A DNA stretch of 64,000 bases from Atherinomorus stipes. Taxonomy: Eukaryota > Chordata > Actinopteri > Atheriniformes > Atherinidae. The DNA lies in assembly GCA_023101725.1 (NCBI GenBank), contig JALJCO010012682.1, positions 1,116,001-1,180,000 on the forward strand. The letters are read 5' to 3'. Below the pieces are notes generated by a model that was not told the DNA's origin, searched no databases, and was given only the letters and a program-made list of their open reading frames with translations. The translations under genes and the position numbers were made by a program. Positions 35,147-50,190 of this stretch are shown here, piece by piece (within the stretch, counting starts at the first letter, position 1; every line of letters begins with the position of its first letter).

Positions 35147-36240
35147 AAGTGGCTAAACTACAGAATTTAGTTGTTTTGGCGGGGGGGGGGGGGCAGAGAG
35201 TCGCTCACTGCGGGGAGAATTTGGGGGTCGGGGGGGAGGGGTGTGGCTTCGTGTGTAATGTGATAAAATAAGGGGGGGGGTTTGGATACGACGCCAGAAA
35301 CGGGGAGAAAGAATGGCGGGAGAGAATTTTTTTGTTTGTGTGTGTGGAGGGGTAAAGCAATATATTATAAAAAGGAAAAAGGGGGGGGTGGTTCTTGGCA
35401 AACAGAGAGGGGTAGGGCGAGGAAAAAAAAAAAGGGGGGGAAAGGAGGAGAGGGTCCGGGGGGGAGGGGGGGAGAGATATATGGAGTGGGGAAAGAAAAA
35501 AAAAAAAAAAAAAAAAAAAAAAGGGAGGTGAAAAAGATAATTTAAATTGTAAAATCTAAAAACAAAAAAAAAAGAAGGGGCTTATATAAAAAATAAAATA
35601 ATAAATTAAAAAAAAAAAAAAAGGGATGAGTAATAAATAATAAAAATAAAAGAAGATAAAACGGAGTAAAGGGTGTAATAATGTGAAGTAAAAAAATAAA
35701 AAAATAAAAATAAAAAAAAATTTAAATAAAAAAAAAAAAAAAAAAAAAATTGTAATGAGATGAGAAATATGAACCATGGCTGTGAACTGAGGAAAATCTT
35801 CTATATGGTAATAAAAAAAAATAAACCAATAAAAAACTTTGGGGAAAAAAAAAAAAAGGGGCTGTGCAGAACTCAGATTTTAATATGTGATGTGGTTTGA
35901 TTTATGGGTTGGGGAGCCGGGGGAAGAATGGAGGAAGTTAAGGAAGTGAGGGGGGGGTGAAGATAGAATAAAAAACATTATTTATTTATAAAAGGTTAAA
36001 AAAAGGGCGTCACTCGGTGGGGGACTTTGTGGGAAGGGGTCGGGGGGGTTCGTGGACGGGGGGGGGGGTGATCCATGGGGAAGAAAGGAATAAAAGAATT
36101 TTCTCTAAAAACTCTTAAAATGAGCAGCGAGATTTTTGGTCGAAATAAAATTATTTTAAAAGAAAAAACCAAGAAAAAGAAAAGGGAAAAAAGGATAAAA
36201 AAAATAGTAGTAAAAAAGGGGGGAATTAATTTGTCCTTTC
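34468..36240 (+). repeat. Low-complexity block of A and G homopolymers
   Basis: Three zones (34468-34700, 35170-35560 and 35560-36240) are dominated by runs of 8-25 G or A on the + strand with little C or T. They alternate with recognisable repeat sequence at about 34700-35150. The open frames here are lysine/glycine or phenylalanine strings and are not genes. It may be a real purine-rich satellite-like tract or poor consensus sequence. Confidence 0.8.
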
Positions 36241-39200
36241 AATAAATAAACAAAAAATTAAATCAAATCCAAACAAGTGATTGATTGACCCTGTTCGTCC
36301 CCTTCGTGGGTTGGCCCGGAAATCGGGCTGCGGGCAATATGGGCAAGAAAAAATTAATGTAAATAAATATCTTTAAAGGAAAATATATATCGGAGGAATA
36401 AACTAAACTATGGTCAATTAACCTAATGAATTATACTATTTTAAATTGAATATATATATATTTAAGTCATTAATTAACCATCACATTCTAATTGTCCTGG
36501 TTATTTCCATTTTTAACACAATTATTTTTTTCTATCTATTCCTTTTAAATGTTGCCATAAAATACAATTTTTAAACAGAACCACAAACACTGACATCACT
36601 GACAATGTAAAATATTAGAATTAGAATTAAATGATATAGAATTAGTAGACTAGCAGTAGTCTGTGTTTTTGCAAGAAATGAAATAAAACAACGTTTTAAT
36701 ATTATCTTCTTATATACTGGCTTGTCTGACACTCAACCATTAAATTTCTGTCAAAGGAAGTCAGTCTCATAACAGATAACATTACCACAAACACAATATA
36801 TGTTTAAGCCAAATTAAAAGGGAGTTTGGTTTTTTTCCACAAGATTTTTTAGCAAAAAATCCAAAATGGCAACAGACATTTTCTACAGTGTCTCAACATT
36901 AATTTTCAGTCCTTTCCCTCATATCCACAATTAGACCATGTAGCTGATACAGACTGTTAGTTGGATGATAGTCTGATTAGAAGAGAATGGACGGCTTGTT
37001 AAAGGGGCAGTCCTCTTGCTCCCATAATTCCCCTCTGACAAAATCCTGTGATGATAAATAAACACTCACACAGAGGAAGAAGAGCAGCCCACGGTGCCCT
37101 GGGCAGCACTCATTAAACCTAATGGGTCACGCTGCTCCAGCCAGGCTCCACTGACACCCCTAATAGAAGCCTGCATGGTTAAGGGACCATGAAGACCATT
37201 AGGGCACTTCAAAGTTCACCCCACTACATTAGGGTCCTGCTGATATGGCAAAGAGGGGACAGATCCAATTCCTCATTCGCTACTTTATTTTTCCATCAGT
37301 TGACCTGTCAATCAGTCTGCTCCATAAACAAGTAGATGCTTGAGCTGCTCATTAAGGGCCATCGTTAGCAAGGCCAAGGCTGTAAATCAGTCCATATATC
37401 AGCTTTCAGCAAAAATTTCTTATAGGTCATATTTTAGAGCTGGCACTTTAGCTTACAGTGTTAAATGATCCTTCTAAAAGAAAGCTGCTGCCTGCACTGT
37501 AAATCAAATTTCTCCACACACTTTTGGGCCAGTGAAAGGACTTATGAGGACTGGAGCCAAATCAAAATGACACACATGCTGACAAGCAAAAAATAGGGGG
37601 AAAAAAAAGAAAGAAATCACCCTAACAGACTCAAGCACGTGAATTGACACAGACCATACTATAAAACCAAAGTCCACCTCGCTTGTATAACTCCTAGTGA
37701 CAAGTTGTTGTAAATCAAAAGACACTTGATATACTGATTCTGTCAAATGGGACATCCAAGGAGGAGCAGTTTGACGTTGCTGCCATAAATGAGCACTACA
37801 ACCCATCTGCAGGGCCATGCAGAGAGAAGCAGGCGGCTGAAGAGGAACACTTTATACATCACTCTGCCTTGTAAAATTTTGCTCATTACAAACTCAGGAT
37901 GCCAATAAACACTTAAAATTAAGCTATAGATTTTTTTGACACATGAATAATGAATGATCCAAAAGTTGTGGCATCTGTTTTTAGGAGGGATCTGCAAAGT
38001 AATAAAAGTCAAGAAGCAAGATGGAGGATAGTACTGTCTGAATATTTCTTTGAAGGGCTACTTGCTGCAATAGTCAATGAAAATCTCAGCACTTAACTCT
38101 AAGTGGAAAAAAAGAAAACAAGTTTAAACTGTATCCCATTTCTTCACATGTGGTTTAAGGTAATTGTGTTGATAATAAGAAATAATTGAAGGAGGGGGAC
38201 ATAGCTTGGACGTGAGATCAAAGTGGAGGTTTACAGAGACAAGAGCATGAATATTTCCCACCCTAACCTCATCGTAATGGGGTCTCTGGCTCTGAGCCAA
38301 CCTTCACTATTATATTATCTTAGTTTCATCTTTTTAAATGTTCATAATGTTGAAAATATCTGCAGAGTTTTAAATGTGCAATTATGGCAATCATACATGA
38401 CAAAAACTGTATGAAAAGGAAGTGTGTGGAACAACTGATCTTATTCACTTCATATTCAGGTGTACTAAGGACAGGATGCTTGAAACATAAGTTCCCAAAT
38501 CAAATGTTTATATAGAACACCTTGATCACTGCTCACTTGCAAACTAGAAAACAAATAACAATCATATAACTTAATGAGTCTTTATTGATTATATGTATTA
38601 TCCAGAACTTGACATTCTGTCTTTGATGCTTTTTTTTTCTTCAAAACTCTCTTTTGCCTCTTTAAAAAATAGCAACAAACATAGAGCATGAAATCTGAGT
38701 GAAGCCTTAATCTGACCTGCTGCAGTAGCAGTTGCCTTGTTTTGCTAATCTGCTCCCAGTCTCTGGCCTATGTTCGGTTTCCCCATCAGCTGACAGAGGC
38801 CAGTAGACATCTAAGGGCCGCCAACTGCCTGACAGCCATCTCTGTGGTCTGTTACCATAGAAACTACCTCAAGATGGCTCACATCACCCTCCTAACTCCC
38901 GCTATTAAAACTTCAAGTTATTATACTGTAGAGTGGAAATGTCTAGAGTGACTTACTGACATGTAAACATAAACAGACAGTGAAAGGAGGTAATGTGGCA
39001 CTGGCACAGTGAGTGGAGTGGGTGTAACAAATGGGCTAGTGGGTCAAATTATAATATTAAGTTAATAAATCAAAATGAACACATTTGCAAGAATTATATA
39101 CTTTTAAAAAACAGCTTCTTTTTAGCCCACCTGTGTGGAGCCCAGGAGTTAGCATGCAGCTCGCTTGTCTGATGGTTCCATCTCAACACCCCTCAAGTTT

Positions 39201-42200
39201 GTCCAGCCTGTGTTTTTAACCCCTCAACCTCCTTGCTTCAGATCAGCCTTTTGCCTCTCCTCTCAGAAATATGCTTCCAATTATGAATCATGTGAAGAAG
39301 GGGACGGAGAAGCGCCCTTCTGATGTATTGCATACTCAAGTCTAGTCTTGTTTGGTGCATTTGCACATGAAGGCCTCCTGTGGCAGAGCTCAAAGGTCAG
39401 ACATTCACAACTGTTGACCTCTTGTGGACACATGTGCAATGTGTCACTCTGAGAGTGATTGACAGGGAAAGATGACGGTTCGACAGCGAAGGCCACAGGG
39501 TGGGAGAAGCTGTTGTGCAATGAGAAGCTAAGCACTGCATTAGCCTCCAACTGCGAGGAAACAGACACACAGGGTGTACTGAAGAAAAACTAAGCAGACT
39601 CAAACAGTCGTCACTCAGCTCATGGCTGGTCGTGTAACATAATTCTTCTGCAATGCAACCAAAAACAGCACTTTGTGGTCTTCTCACATGGGGCTTCTTG
39701 GTGCTTCAAGTTTTAGTCATCGGTTATATTCAAGTCTTGCGGATTGAGAACAAATACTTCACAAGTGAGTCACAGAGCACAAGAGATCACTCTCAGTGGT
39801 GATGCTTGGCCTGAGAAACAGCTCATCCCTACAGACTAATTTCCTGGCTTTCCCAACTCACTTCCTGTTTCACTTTGGGTCATGGGCACCACACTGTGCG
39901 TCACAATTGCTGCCTGGTTGAGTCCAAAGCCACTGGATCTTTGGGACTTCGTAGCTAAGGGGCAATTCAGATGTACTACACCACAACAAGATTTATGTTA
40001 CAGTGAGCTACAGCGTTATTTGGTCTGCTGTTTATTTAAACATGCTGATAATAGTGTTTTCTAACTTCCCAAATTTCCAAATGATTTTGCAGTTTTGTTG
40101 CAGGAGTTGTGAATCATCAGATCCGGGTAGAATTTCTGCTGAATGCTCCTCAGGGGCTTCTCTGAGCACTACAACACCTCATGGGACCTAACACCTTCCC
40201 CAATGGATAAACACAACACAAAGGAGAAACCTAAATTTTATGTTAGATGGTGGGTTGGAATGTACAGAGAAAGGACCTTCTTATTCCCCAGAGTGGCTCA
40301 CAATGCATAAATCATTAAGCAATGAAAGACCAAACACAGGGTTAAAGCAAACTGAACACGGAACGCTGTGAGCCTCACATCTCCCCCATCCCTTACTCCT
40401 TCTCTTTTCCCTGGTAGGAATTTTTATGAGGAAAGAAGAGACGTTGTTGTGCAGGACTACATAAGAGCTGAAAGGTAAATACTACAACTTTAATCCCTTG
40501 CATTGACACTAAATTAGAAAAAAAAAAAGAAGCTTTTCCACTATCTCCTTTTGCATCAGTGGGAAGACTACGAAACCACCCTGTAACTTGGAACATATTG
40601 AGAACAAAAGAGCTTTCTGAAATGCACATTTTTCAATGTTTGTTCTCCTGTTAGGATCTGTTACTGAAGAAAGAATCCAAACGTTTCTTCAAGGCTGTCC
40701 TGGCAGCCACAATTACGATGAAAAATAATCAAAGAAGCGCTGAAAGGAGTTTTACCACAAACTGTCAGTTCGTATCATGAGTTCAAAGAAAAATACATTT
40801 CTTTTGGTTATCTTTAGCCTTTGAATAAAACCATTTTCTTATATGTTTAGTGTTTTCGTCAGGTTGATTTTTGCCAGATTTTCATATTCAGCTGCTTTTA
40901 GTTTGACTTCATGGGCCAAATGTGAATAATGCTTTGAATGGCACCATTATTACCAAATAACTGTCACAGTGTATTGCATGCTACAATGCAACTAGAGAGA
41001 CTGCACTCTGCAGGGTTGTGTTAACATATGATGATGTGACCCAAACATGCATGAGGTGGTAAACCTCTAGGATTGAAGGCTGCCTGTGGTAACTACATGT
41101 AAGACCAAGCAGCTGTTCAGTTCTCAGTGAGATCAATCTTAGAGTTTTAACCTGAAGGAAGAAAAGGGTGTGACACCGACTGCTGTTTACTTTATGATCA
41201 CGCAGGTCAAATGCACATGTAAAATGGCACACTTATCTACAGTATTTTTCTTTTTTCCCCCAGCAGGAGGCCCAACTTCATCATAAAATTCTAAAGTTGT
41301 ATTTTCATTTGAAAGATTGGTCAGATATAAGATAGAATCAAATTTTAAAACAAACCCTTGGGGTATTTGACAGCTGAGAATTTTTTTTTGTATATTTTGC
41401 TTTAAAAAAGCAACAGTAAACCATTATTTCTTTTAATTAATCAAATTTAGATTTCCTTCAAAGCTTCTCAATTAAGATTATAAAACACATATTTTACCTG
41501 CTACGGCAGAAATGCTTACAAAAAAAGAAAAAAGAAAAGAAAATCATTAACAAGCAGCAGCTGAAAGAGTAGTAGGATACTGTCCTCATGTGGTAGATTA
41601 GATTATTACAGTCTGTTAAATTAGAGTTGCTTTGGAAACCAGTTCACATACAGTGCTTAAGTTTTTATCTACCAATTTAACATTTAAATTACAATCAAAT
41701 GGGGGACAGCTGTGTACAGTATCATGGGCTAAATTGACTTGACTAAATGAAAAAAGCAAAAACATCAGGTCTGTGTAATGCTAAATAAACTAACCCAATC
41801 TAGGAAAAAAAAAATCCTCTCCAAAATTTTCCAAATAGACCAAAAATAATGTCTTTGTGCCTTCTAACAGCTTATAAAACGTAGATTGCATGACTCAGTT
41901 TAGCTTTATCTCACCTAACACCTCTAGTTATTGTTTTGTGACCATTATAGATTGCCTTCAGCGTATATGGCCCAAGACAAAAAGCTGTGCAGTTTTCCTT
42001 CATTCGAGGTGACTGTAATGAGCAACAGCATATGGTAATGAAGCAGGGAAACTAAAAGAAGTCAGATGGTCGTTGTTCACTTTGCTTTTAGTTTAACAAG
42101 GATACACACAAGTGTAGAAAAGTGTTTCTGAAATCGCTTGGTAGAAAAATTGCGATCACATGTTCTTGCGTGTTGACTCTTTTCGAAGCATCATTTCTGA

Positions 42201-45110
42201 GTTTGTTTATTTAAAAAAAGACAGAAACACACATATATGAATACAACACGAAGGGAATCAAAAGGAATTAATGTACATCATAGAGCCTGCTATATAATTT
42301 ACAAAAAAAGAAAAACAGTAAGAACCTGTGCTTCTGACAATCATGTTCTTACACCAGGAGAAAAAAAAAAAAAGAATATTTATTCTGACAGCAGTAATTG
42401 TTGTGATCCCTTTAATTCGTCTAAAATAACATTTTGAAATGAAAATAATGATATAAAGACAGTCTTACAGATCTGGTTTTGCAGATCTGCTCCCTCTTTT
42501 GCTCTTCTATGAGACAAATAAGAGAAGATACCCCTAACTAAATTAAAACGTAGATTTGTTCAACTTTGAATTTTTGCACTTTGTTTGATCCTGTAAGTTT
42601 CAGCCACAAGATACACTGATATGATAGTTTGCACATCTTTTCCAGAAACGAGAAGGTTAAAAACAAAATCACAATTAAAAGTAAGGAAATTGGAGTTTGA
42701 TTATTTCCTCTTAAATAGAAGCACCAGGAATGTGTTGAACATTATTGGAAAGCCTGATTAGTTACCTTTACAAGGCATAATGTGTAAGGACTGTTTCTTG
42801 AGCATCGCTGCTAAATGTGTGTCTCTTAAAAACGTGTAAAAATCCCCTGGCATTCACTATTTTGAGTTTAGTGGCCATTTTTTCACTTTATTGGGGGGGG
42901 GGAAAAAACAAAAAATATATTTGTCTCTGTAGTTTTGAACTGAGTTTTTACTTTGATGTTTAATACAGTATAGCTTAAAGAGGAGAGCCCGGTTATGTTG
43001 TGTTTCTCCAGTCATAGATCATAGAGATGGGGGTTTTGATACTCTGGATTCCATACTTCAGTATCAGCCAGTAAAAATACCGGATTCTGTACTTTTTAAA
43101 TATCAAGATACCACTTTGCTGATAAAGAAAAAAAAAAAAAACATGTTTTTTGTGTTTACTTCTGGGAGTTTGGGGAAATTAGATTGTGTGTGACATCCAA
43201 ACACAGACTATTGGTTTGGTGACACATAATGGTAGCCTCTCAGATGTCATGATGATGCTACTGTTAGTGATTAAAAAAAAAAAATACAATTACATATTTG
43301 ATCATTTTCCATTTAAGTATTGCTATTTAAATTCATTAATCAGTTGAATTTTATTGTTTTAAACTTTTTTAAAATGTTTTTGAATAATTTGTCAATATAA
43401 TTATTGTTTTAAAAACATTTATTTCCAGTGCTCATATTCTTGAGTTGTATTTATATTTCATATGGCCATTGCAATGAAGATATTAATGCACATTTCAAAA
43501 TTATTAAATTTTTCTTAAAGTGAGAAAAAGAATCAGTATTTTGAGATTCAAAATATTACGTCATTGAACACCTCACATTCTAGGTCAAAAATAGGATTTT
43601 TGCTAAAGTCTAAGGTTAAAAACGAACCATTTCGACAATCCTCTTTTTACATTTTAAATGCTGTTTAAATGCTTAAGTATTGTGTTGCATTATTTATCTT
43701 AGTTCTCTTTTGGATCAGTTTCCATACACATTCCACACACCACCAGATTTTTACTGATTATTCTAATAACGTTTACACTTTTGATCTTTTCTTGCAAGCA
43801 GAAAAACAAACTATCCACTTAGCCATTTGGGCAGAGGGGTTGATTTAATTATAATATCAGCAGGGACATACTCTGTTGGTATTTATCATTCTTTGGCTCA
43901 TCAACAAATGTCACTGCACATCCTTTGTTTTTCCATATTTTAAATGTCAGGAGGCAGGGTGGAAGGTTTTCATTAAAAAAAAAAAAGCAGACAAATCATC
44001 CATGCAAGAAAAAACAACTAAAACTGTCATTTCGAACATGTTTTTGTTTAATGCTTTGATTGTAAAATGTGTTTTAGCATGCAGCCTAAAAAATGAAAAA
44101 AACTACAATAATTTTAGTCTTTTTGTGCTAAACAGTAACTATAATTAAGGGAACATAATGGCACCGAGTCAAGTCATTAATGTATAACCTTTCTCCAGCA
44201 CATTGGGAAGCATTGTCATCATCTCTTACTGTAAATGGACTCGTACAAACAGGGTTTCCTGTGAGACTGTACAGTCGGTATAAGAAACACACCAGAGTAG
44301 TCATTTAAAATGCCATTTATGTCACTGACTTTCAAGAATCTAATACAAATGCAAACACATACATGTCACCAGCTAAAACCACATTTAACCATTAATGCAA
44401 TAAACAATCACCATACTAACAGAAAAAGAATTATGTCGTTGGCTTTTAAGCTTGGGAGGGTTTATGAAGAGCAATAAGCTCACATGCTCACAAACTACAC
44501 ATTCATAAAGAGCATTCAGAACACTCACACACACCCACAGTCACCCACACAGCTTATACGATACAGCATATGAGAAGTGTGGCTGTAAAAAAAAAAGGCA
44601 TGTGAAGGGAGGGGGGTAGTTACAGCATACAGTATGAAAGGGAAACAGGTTACCAGCCAGAGTGTACATGAAACACAATTTGTACAGTTAAGCCAACTTT
44701 ACTTAATATAAATATTCTTCATCCAAAAGTCAGTGCAGTGCCTTCTGCTCAGGCTTCCCCTGGTCCTCAGCCCTGGTCCACATTATACCCAGTCTGTGTT
44801 AGACCTGGTCCACAAATTACTGTTTCCACTTTACACACACATCTTTTTACATCAGCTCCGTCTTTGATCTCAGACTTTCTCAAAGGTTGATTTTTTTTTT
44901 TCCTTTTTCTTTTTCGCAACCCAGTACCTCAAAAGTCCAGCTGTGAAGTACAAGAGTTTTTTTTCGGTTTGTTTGTTTGTTTGTTTTTTTAACCAATTAG
45001 ACAATAGAAAAAGAGATCAACAAATTTACAAATGTCCATTTTGATCTTTTCTCCTGAATTCCCTTTCTTTTTTCCCCAAAACAGAAAAAAAGTTCACAAA
45101 TCGACCACTT
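36241..45110. other. Intergenic DNA and presumed tspan18 3' UTR
   Basis: Mostly unique AT-rich DNA. 37000-37420 is more balanced in composition and rich in ATTA/TAAT motifs, so it is a candidate conserved noncoding element. 43020-43560 carries degenerate ATACCGGATTCTGTACTTTT-like repeat sequence. An imperfect (CA)n lies at about 44523-44550. The right part is probably the tspan18 3' UTR. No gene was recognised: all open frames are 104 codons or fewer and unfamiliar. Confidence 0.6.
37000..37420. promoter_or_regulatory. Candidate conserved noncoding element
   Basis: A repeat-free stretch of even composition between the two genes with clustered homeodomain core motifs, e.g. CATTAAACCTAATGGGTC and CCATTAGGGC. 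Called only on texture and position near a developmental gene. Confidence 0.25.
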
Positions 45111-45158
45111 CTACTGGATTCCTCTAAAGAGGCACATTGCGAAGACCATGGCAAAAAG
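45111..45158 (-). CDS. tspan18: tspan18 last coding exon
   Basis: 48 nt, 16 codons including stop [18 protein letters not shown], the conserved TSPAN18 C-terminus. The acceptor is TTTTCCTCAG. The 3' UTR continues below 45111. Several AATAAA-like hexamers exist on the - strand further left and I could not choose a polyadenylation site. Confidence 0.92.
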   Translation of the reverse strand, partial: LFAMVFAMCLFRGIQ

Positions 45159-48100
45159 CTGAGGAAAAGGAAAAAAAGGAAATGGAAGAAAAATAGTTAC
45201 TAGAATCCAAATAAACAGAACTATCACAATGACAAATTAAAACAGAAATCATCCTCTCTTTTTTCTCATCTTCCCCCTGTATCATTGAATATAATTTAAA
45301 TTTGACCTGAAACACAACTTGCAACCACACTTTCAATTTAACCTTTATGTGCTATTGCCTTTCACATCTTCTTTAAAGCTAAAAACAAGTCTAAAACTTG
45401 TCTGAAAATTTGGTTCGGGGTGACGAAACAGGCAAGAGAAAACATTTCCAACTTGTGCTTAAATACAGAGAATGTGAAAAGTGTGCAAAGTGATTACATG
45501 CTGTACAAATTTGTTCTATATTGCATGAAATGCATTAATTCAGGAAGGTAAACCATACTGAACTTGAATGCAGTCTCTGATGAAACATATCAATCATATC
45601 TTTAAACTGTAACTAAACCTTCCTTGAAACAAAGGTGTGCAATAATTGTGATACTAAATTGTACCACAAGATGGCGATCTTGCTGTACCGACAGATTTCA
45701 GCCAACACTGGCAAGTTAATAATAGTTTTCGATATTTGCAGAATTTCACATTTCTGAAATGCATATTCAGATCAGTTGAAAGTTAATGCAGCAAATTCCA
45801 GAAAGAACTGTCTCATACCTCAATGGTTAGCACCACAATAGCCAGGGCTCCAGCCACATAGATGTACAGTTCAAAGTAGTCAACTACTGAAGAATAACAG
45901 CCCTGCGGACACAAAGATAAGATGCAGCAGAGAATCAATAAGCAATAAATCTGCACAATTACAGAGACAGTCTCATAGCTTCAGTTTAGCAAAGCTTGGA
46001 ACAAAAGTTTGGCAGAGTGAGTGGGAAGCAGGGCCTGCAATCTTTCTGCCTTTTAATGAGCGTTCTTGGTGTGAATGAACAGATAAAAGCACACACTTTG
46101 AATGTCTTCTTATTGTTCTAGTGGCATGACAAACAAAGGTGCAGAGTGCTGTTTAAATGTCTTCCTATCGACTTTCACTGTAATTACACCCAAGACTTGA
46201 TTTGCACACATGGAAGAAACTATGTGGATGTGTTTAACTGCAAAGGATGTCTTATATACACATATTCAAATACCGGTAATTATTATGTTACTATTTTTGA
46301 GCATGTGTGTTAAAAGAGCTACAATTTACCCATGCATGCACACATGCATACATATGCTGGCATCTCTGTGCTACAACAGGGAGTCGGATGATCTGCAATG
46401 ACATCCGTAACACAGAAAAGCACAAATCAGCCATGGCAGAGACAGCCAGGTTTTGGACGTCTTCCCTCAACTGTCTTCTGGCCTAATTAAGCCTGGAGGA
46501 GGTTTAGAAGGAGGGTGAAAGGAAGGAGGACGGAGGTTGGCATAGCAGGTGTCAGAAGCTACCTTGTTATAGCGGAACATCATATTGCCTGCTAAGCACT
46601 GCTCCTTGTTGGTATAGTCCAACTCTCCGCTCTGACTGGCACGCTGACAGCAGGCTTCTGGCACCACATGGTTCTCGTTGATCAGCCTGAACAGGCTGTC
46701 CTTAAAGTCCTCGGGGCTGTTCACTCCGCAGCAGTCAAACTAAAAGGAGGAGAGGAGAGAATGGGAGAAGTTCTTCTTGCTGAGTGCCTATTAGTGCACT
46801 GACCTGTGGTCCACTTTGTGCGTGCACTAAGCCAGCATGAATATTGACCTAAATATCAAGAATTTATCTATAAAATATATCCTCCTGACACCTAGCTAAA
46901 CCTTTATGTTTGCAGACTGTTGGTGGATGCAATGAGTCGGTAAAAGCTACAGTGCGCATGCTCTTTGCTGTGTGTACTCTGGGCTTACTGTAGTCATGAT
47001 GGCGTTCCATGTGGAGGTGAAGACATCACTGTTGTTGTAGCCCTGATAATGCCTCTTCAGCTCCTTGGTGAAGTACTCTCTGGTAAGCTAAATCAACACA
47101 GACATAATATCTATAATAAACAGCAACACTGGACTCTATTTATTTTAAGTTCAGAATTTAGCTCTCTAGCAAATATAAACAGACAGCTGCATGCAACATG
47201 GACAAGTACTTCTTTATCTAGTATTTTCCATTGTCTGGATGATGCCTTCCATACATGTGTAAAAGATTGGCATCGAGACTTCTGCCAGCAGATGCTTTAT
47301 ACTGGGACCGCTTCAAAATATTGCACATAAGATTTTAGTTCTATCCCTTTAAAGATAAATAATGCATAAGATGACATCCTCATTCTCAGTGCTGTTACAT
47401 GCACATTTAAGACGAGCAAAGGTTCAAATGCTTCAACCTGGCTAAATGACGAGGACAGTGGTTCAGTTAAAATATACATGTACTGGAGGGGAAACGAGTT
47501 ATTGACTCATGTACATCCAATGCTGCAATGCTGTTTATTTACAGGTAATTTATTATTAAATTCACAGCACAGATCTGTCTGAAATACTTGAATAGTGGTG
47601 TTTTTTTTTCAGATGAGGCTGCCTTTATTGAAGTAAAGCAACAGCCTGGAAATACTTTGACTCAACTGCAAGTTGACACAGAGTTTTCCACAATTTCTGA
47701 TGCGTTTTACTGTCTGACAACTTGAGTGAAAAACATCTGAATGAGAGCTGCTTTACTGAGAATTTGGCGATATTAATATACACTTACGCTTATTATTACA
47801 AAAGTTATTACAGATGTAAAAAGAAACCGCATGCATATAGGGCTTTTTGAGACTACAGGCAAGAGTTATTCAAGCTCCTTCCTCTTTATCTGTCGGTGTT
47901 CGTCTGGTTCTGCAGAGAGAGCTTCATTTCAGTCACACTAACACTTTTAAATTTTCAATTTTTTGGTCGGGCTGACACAATTATTTATTTTGTTCTTGTG
48001 TCATACAGTATTAACATGCCGACTACCTCCATGTGCAGTCTGTGCCCTTGTGGTGGTGGCTGGCAAACAAATAGCTGGTAATAAATTTCTGGTGTTGGGC

Positions 48101-50101
48101 TGCAGGTAGAAAACAGTTTCTAAAAAACAGCTGAGAAAAATCTTATATTTGCCAGAAATTGTGTAACATGAGGCAACTGAGAACAGGTTTAAAAAAGAAC
48201 GTTATCTCACCAAGAGGCCATTGCTTTGTGCTTACGGAGGTTACACTTGCTGCTAAATCTCAGATGATATTGTTGATACTTCAGTCTTTCTGGCTACGTA
48301 TACATATGCATGTGTAGCAAAATGACTTTAACCCGAGTAAGACATTACTCTAAATGAAACCCTGCATAAAAACAGCATTTTATAATTACTTTTACCTTAA
48401 TAAGATTATGTTTAGAGTTAGCAATAATCCGATTGAGCTATGAGGAGCAATCTTATTCAGATTATGTGGACTTATATAAACCTCAGTCACAATATTTTGT
48501 CCAATCAGCCTATCACGGCATCTTTTGACACACAAAAACCATTACATGCTTTGGACTTGTTCTCATAGACTGGACTGCTTTTTTATGTTACAAGATCTGG
48601 CAACACATGCAGTTTTGTGTCGTAAAAGAAGGCTGAAGCAAAGAAAACACATTTCTGGGGTGAGGGAGAAACCCAAGTTAGTTAATGTTCAGTGTTTTGA
48701 GGATGTGGCGATAATTAACTTGATATAATTAAGGACATGTGGAAATACTGTAGTTGCTTAGGATGATGTACAGTAGTGTGGATGAGTCATTAATTGTTGC
48801 ATTTAATATAACATATAAACATGAATATGAATGGAAAATACTTACTGAAATTTATATGAGCACCATGACCCGAATAATGTATTTTTTTTGGATTAAGATT
48901 AGTTGTCAGAATTCTGCACTTCACACAACTATAGTTATGTGAAGCTTTTTAGCCTCTATTCAATATATATATGAACAAATATGGTGTGAATATTTAGGCA
49001 ACTTACATGCTCCCGAAATATGAAGGCTAGGATAGCAGCTGCCAGCTCTGCTAAGAAGATGAGGAGGATGAGCATGAAGAACTGCAATAAGACAAAAAGA
49101 AGAAAAAAAGCAAAGAGTCTGAGGGAGTTTGACAAGGTGGTTGAAAGTCAGCATGTCAGGCTCTGAAAAATCACGCTGTCTGTGCCCATTTCACTCAGCA
49201 TTAAATATGCATAAGGCTTGAGGCTCTACAACAAATAGGAGGGCATTTTGCTCTTTTGACTTTCTTTTTCAAGCACAGCAAACCAAAAAAAAAAAACTGA
49301 CAGAGGGAATATTTACACACATGCACACAAGAAAGATCAGTAACAGAAATCCATTTCAAATTTGTCAGCCGACTCACAAAGAGAAGCAGACACTTGTTTT
49401 CACGGATGGCTCCACAGCAGCCCAGAAAGCCCAGAAGGAAGAGCATGCCACCCATTCCCAGAATAATGTAGACGCCAGTGAAAAGTAAAGGGTTGGCTGC
49501 TACAATTTCTCTGAACCCTGTCGGGTCCACCAGCACCCATACTCCCACTCCCAGGAGGAAGGAGCCCCCGAGCTGGTGGAGAAAAATGAAAAAAAGACAC
49601 TTGTTAGACTAAACAGAAATGACTTGTTTTTATAAGCATGAACAAGAATTCAGAAGAGCATGGTATCCTCAGCAACATGAAACATTTAACAAGGAATGAA
49701 AAAAATGTTTTTCAGTAAAGTATTTTACAAATGCAAATGTCCGACACCATGGATGTTGCATCTGTGGGGGATGTGGGTGCTTTAACAAACAGAGTTTTCC
49801 TGTGTAGGGCTGATCATTCAGGGGCCATGATTGTGGCCAATGAAAGTATCAGCAGGTTCAAAGGTACAAATAAGAGCAGGACCTTCTCTAACAAAGTAGT
49901 TTACAGGTAGTAGTAAGGACTTATATTTCAGCAATGCAGGGGTGGGTCTAGAAATGCTTTGATGGGGGGCCAAGCAGGGGAACTGACCAGGAAAAGGTGG
50001 TACACATGAGAGCCTTTTTAAGGTCTAAATTTTATGAAATATTGAAGAGATTATTACAACTTGCAAAACAAACAGCCAGTGATATATATATACATATATA
50101 C

Positions 50102-50190
<89 letters not shown>

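Noticed and set aside
34387..35777. Open frames of poly-Lys/Gly or poly-Phe
   Set aside because: Direct translation of A and G homopolymers; not proteins.
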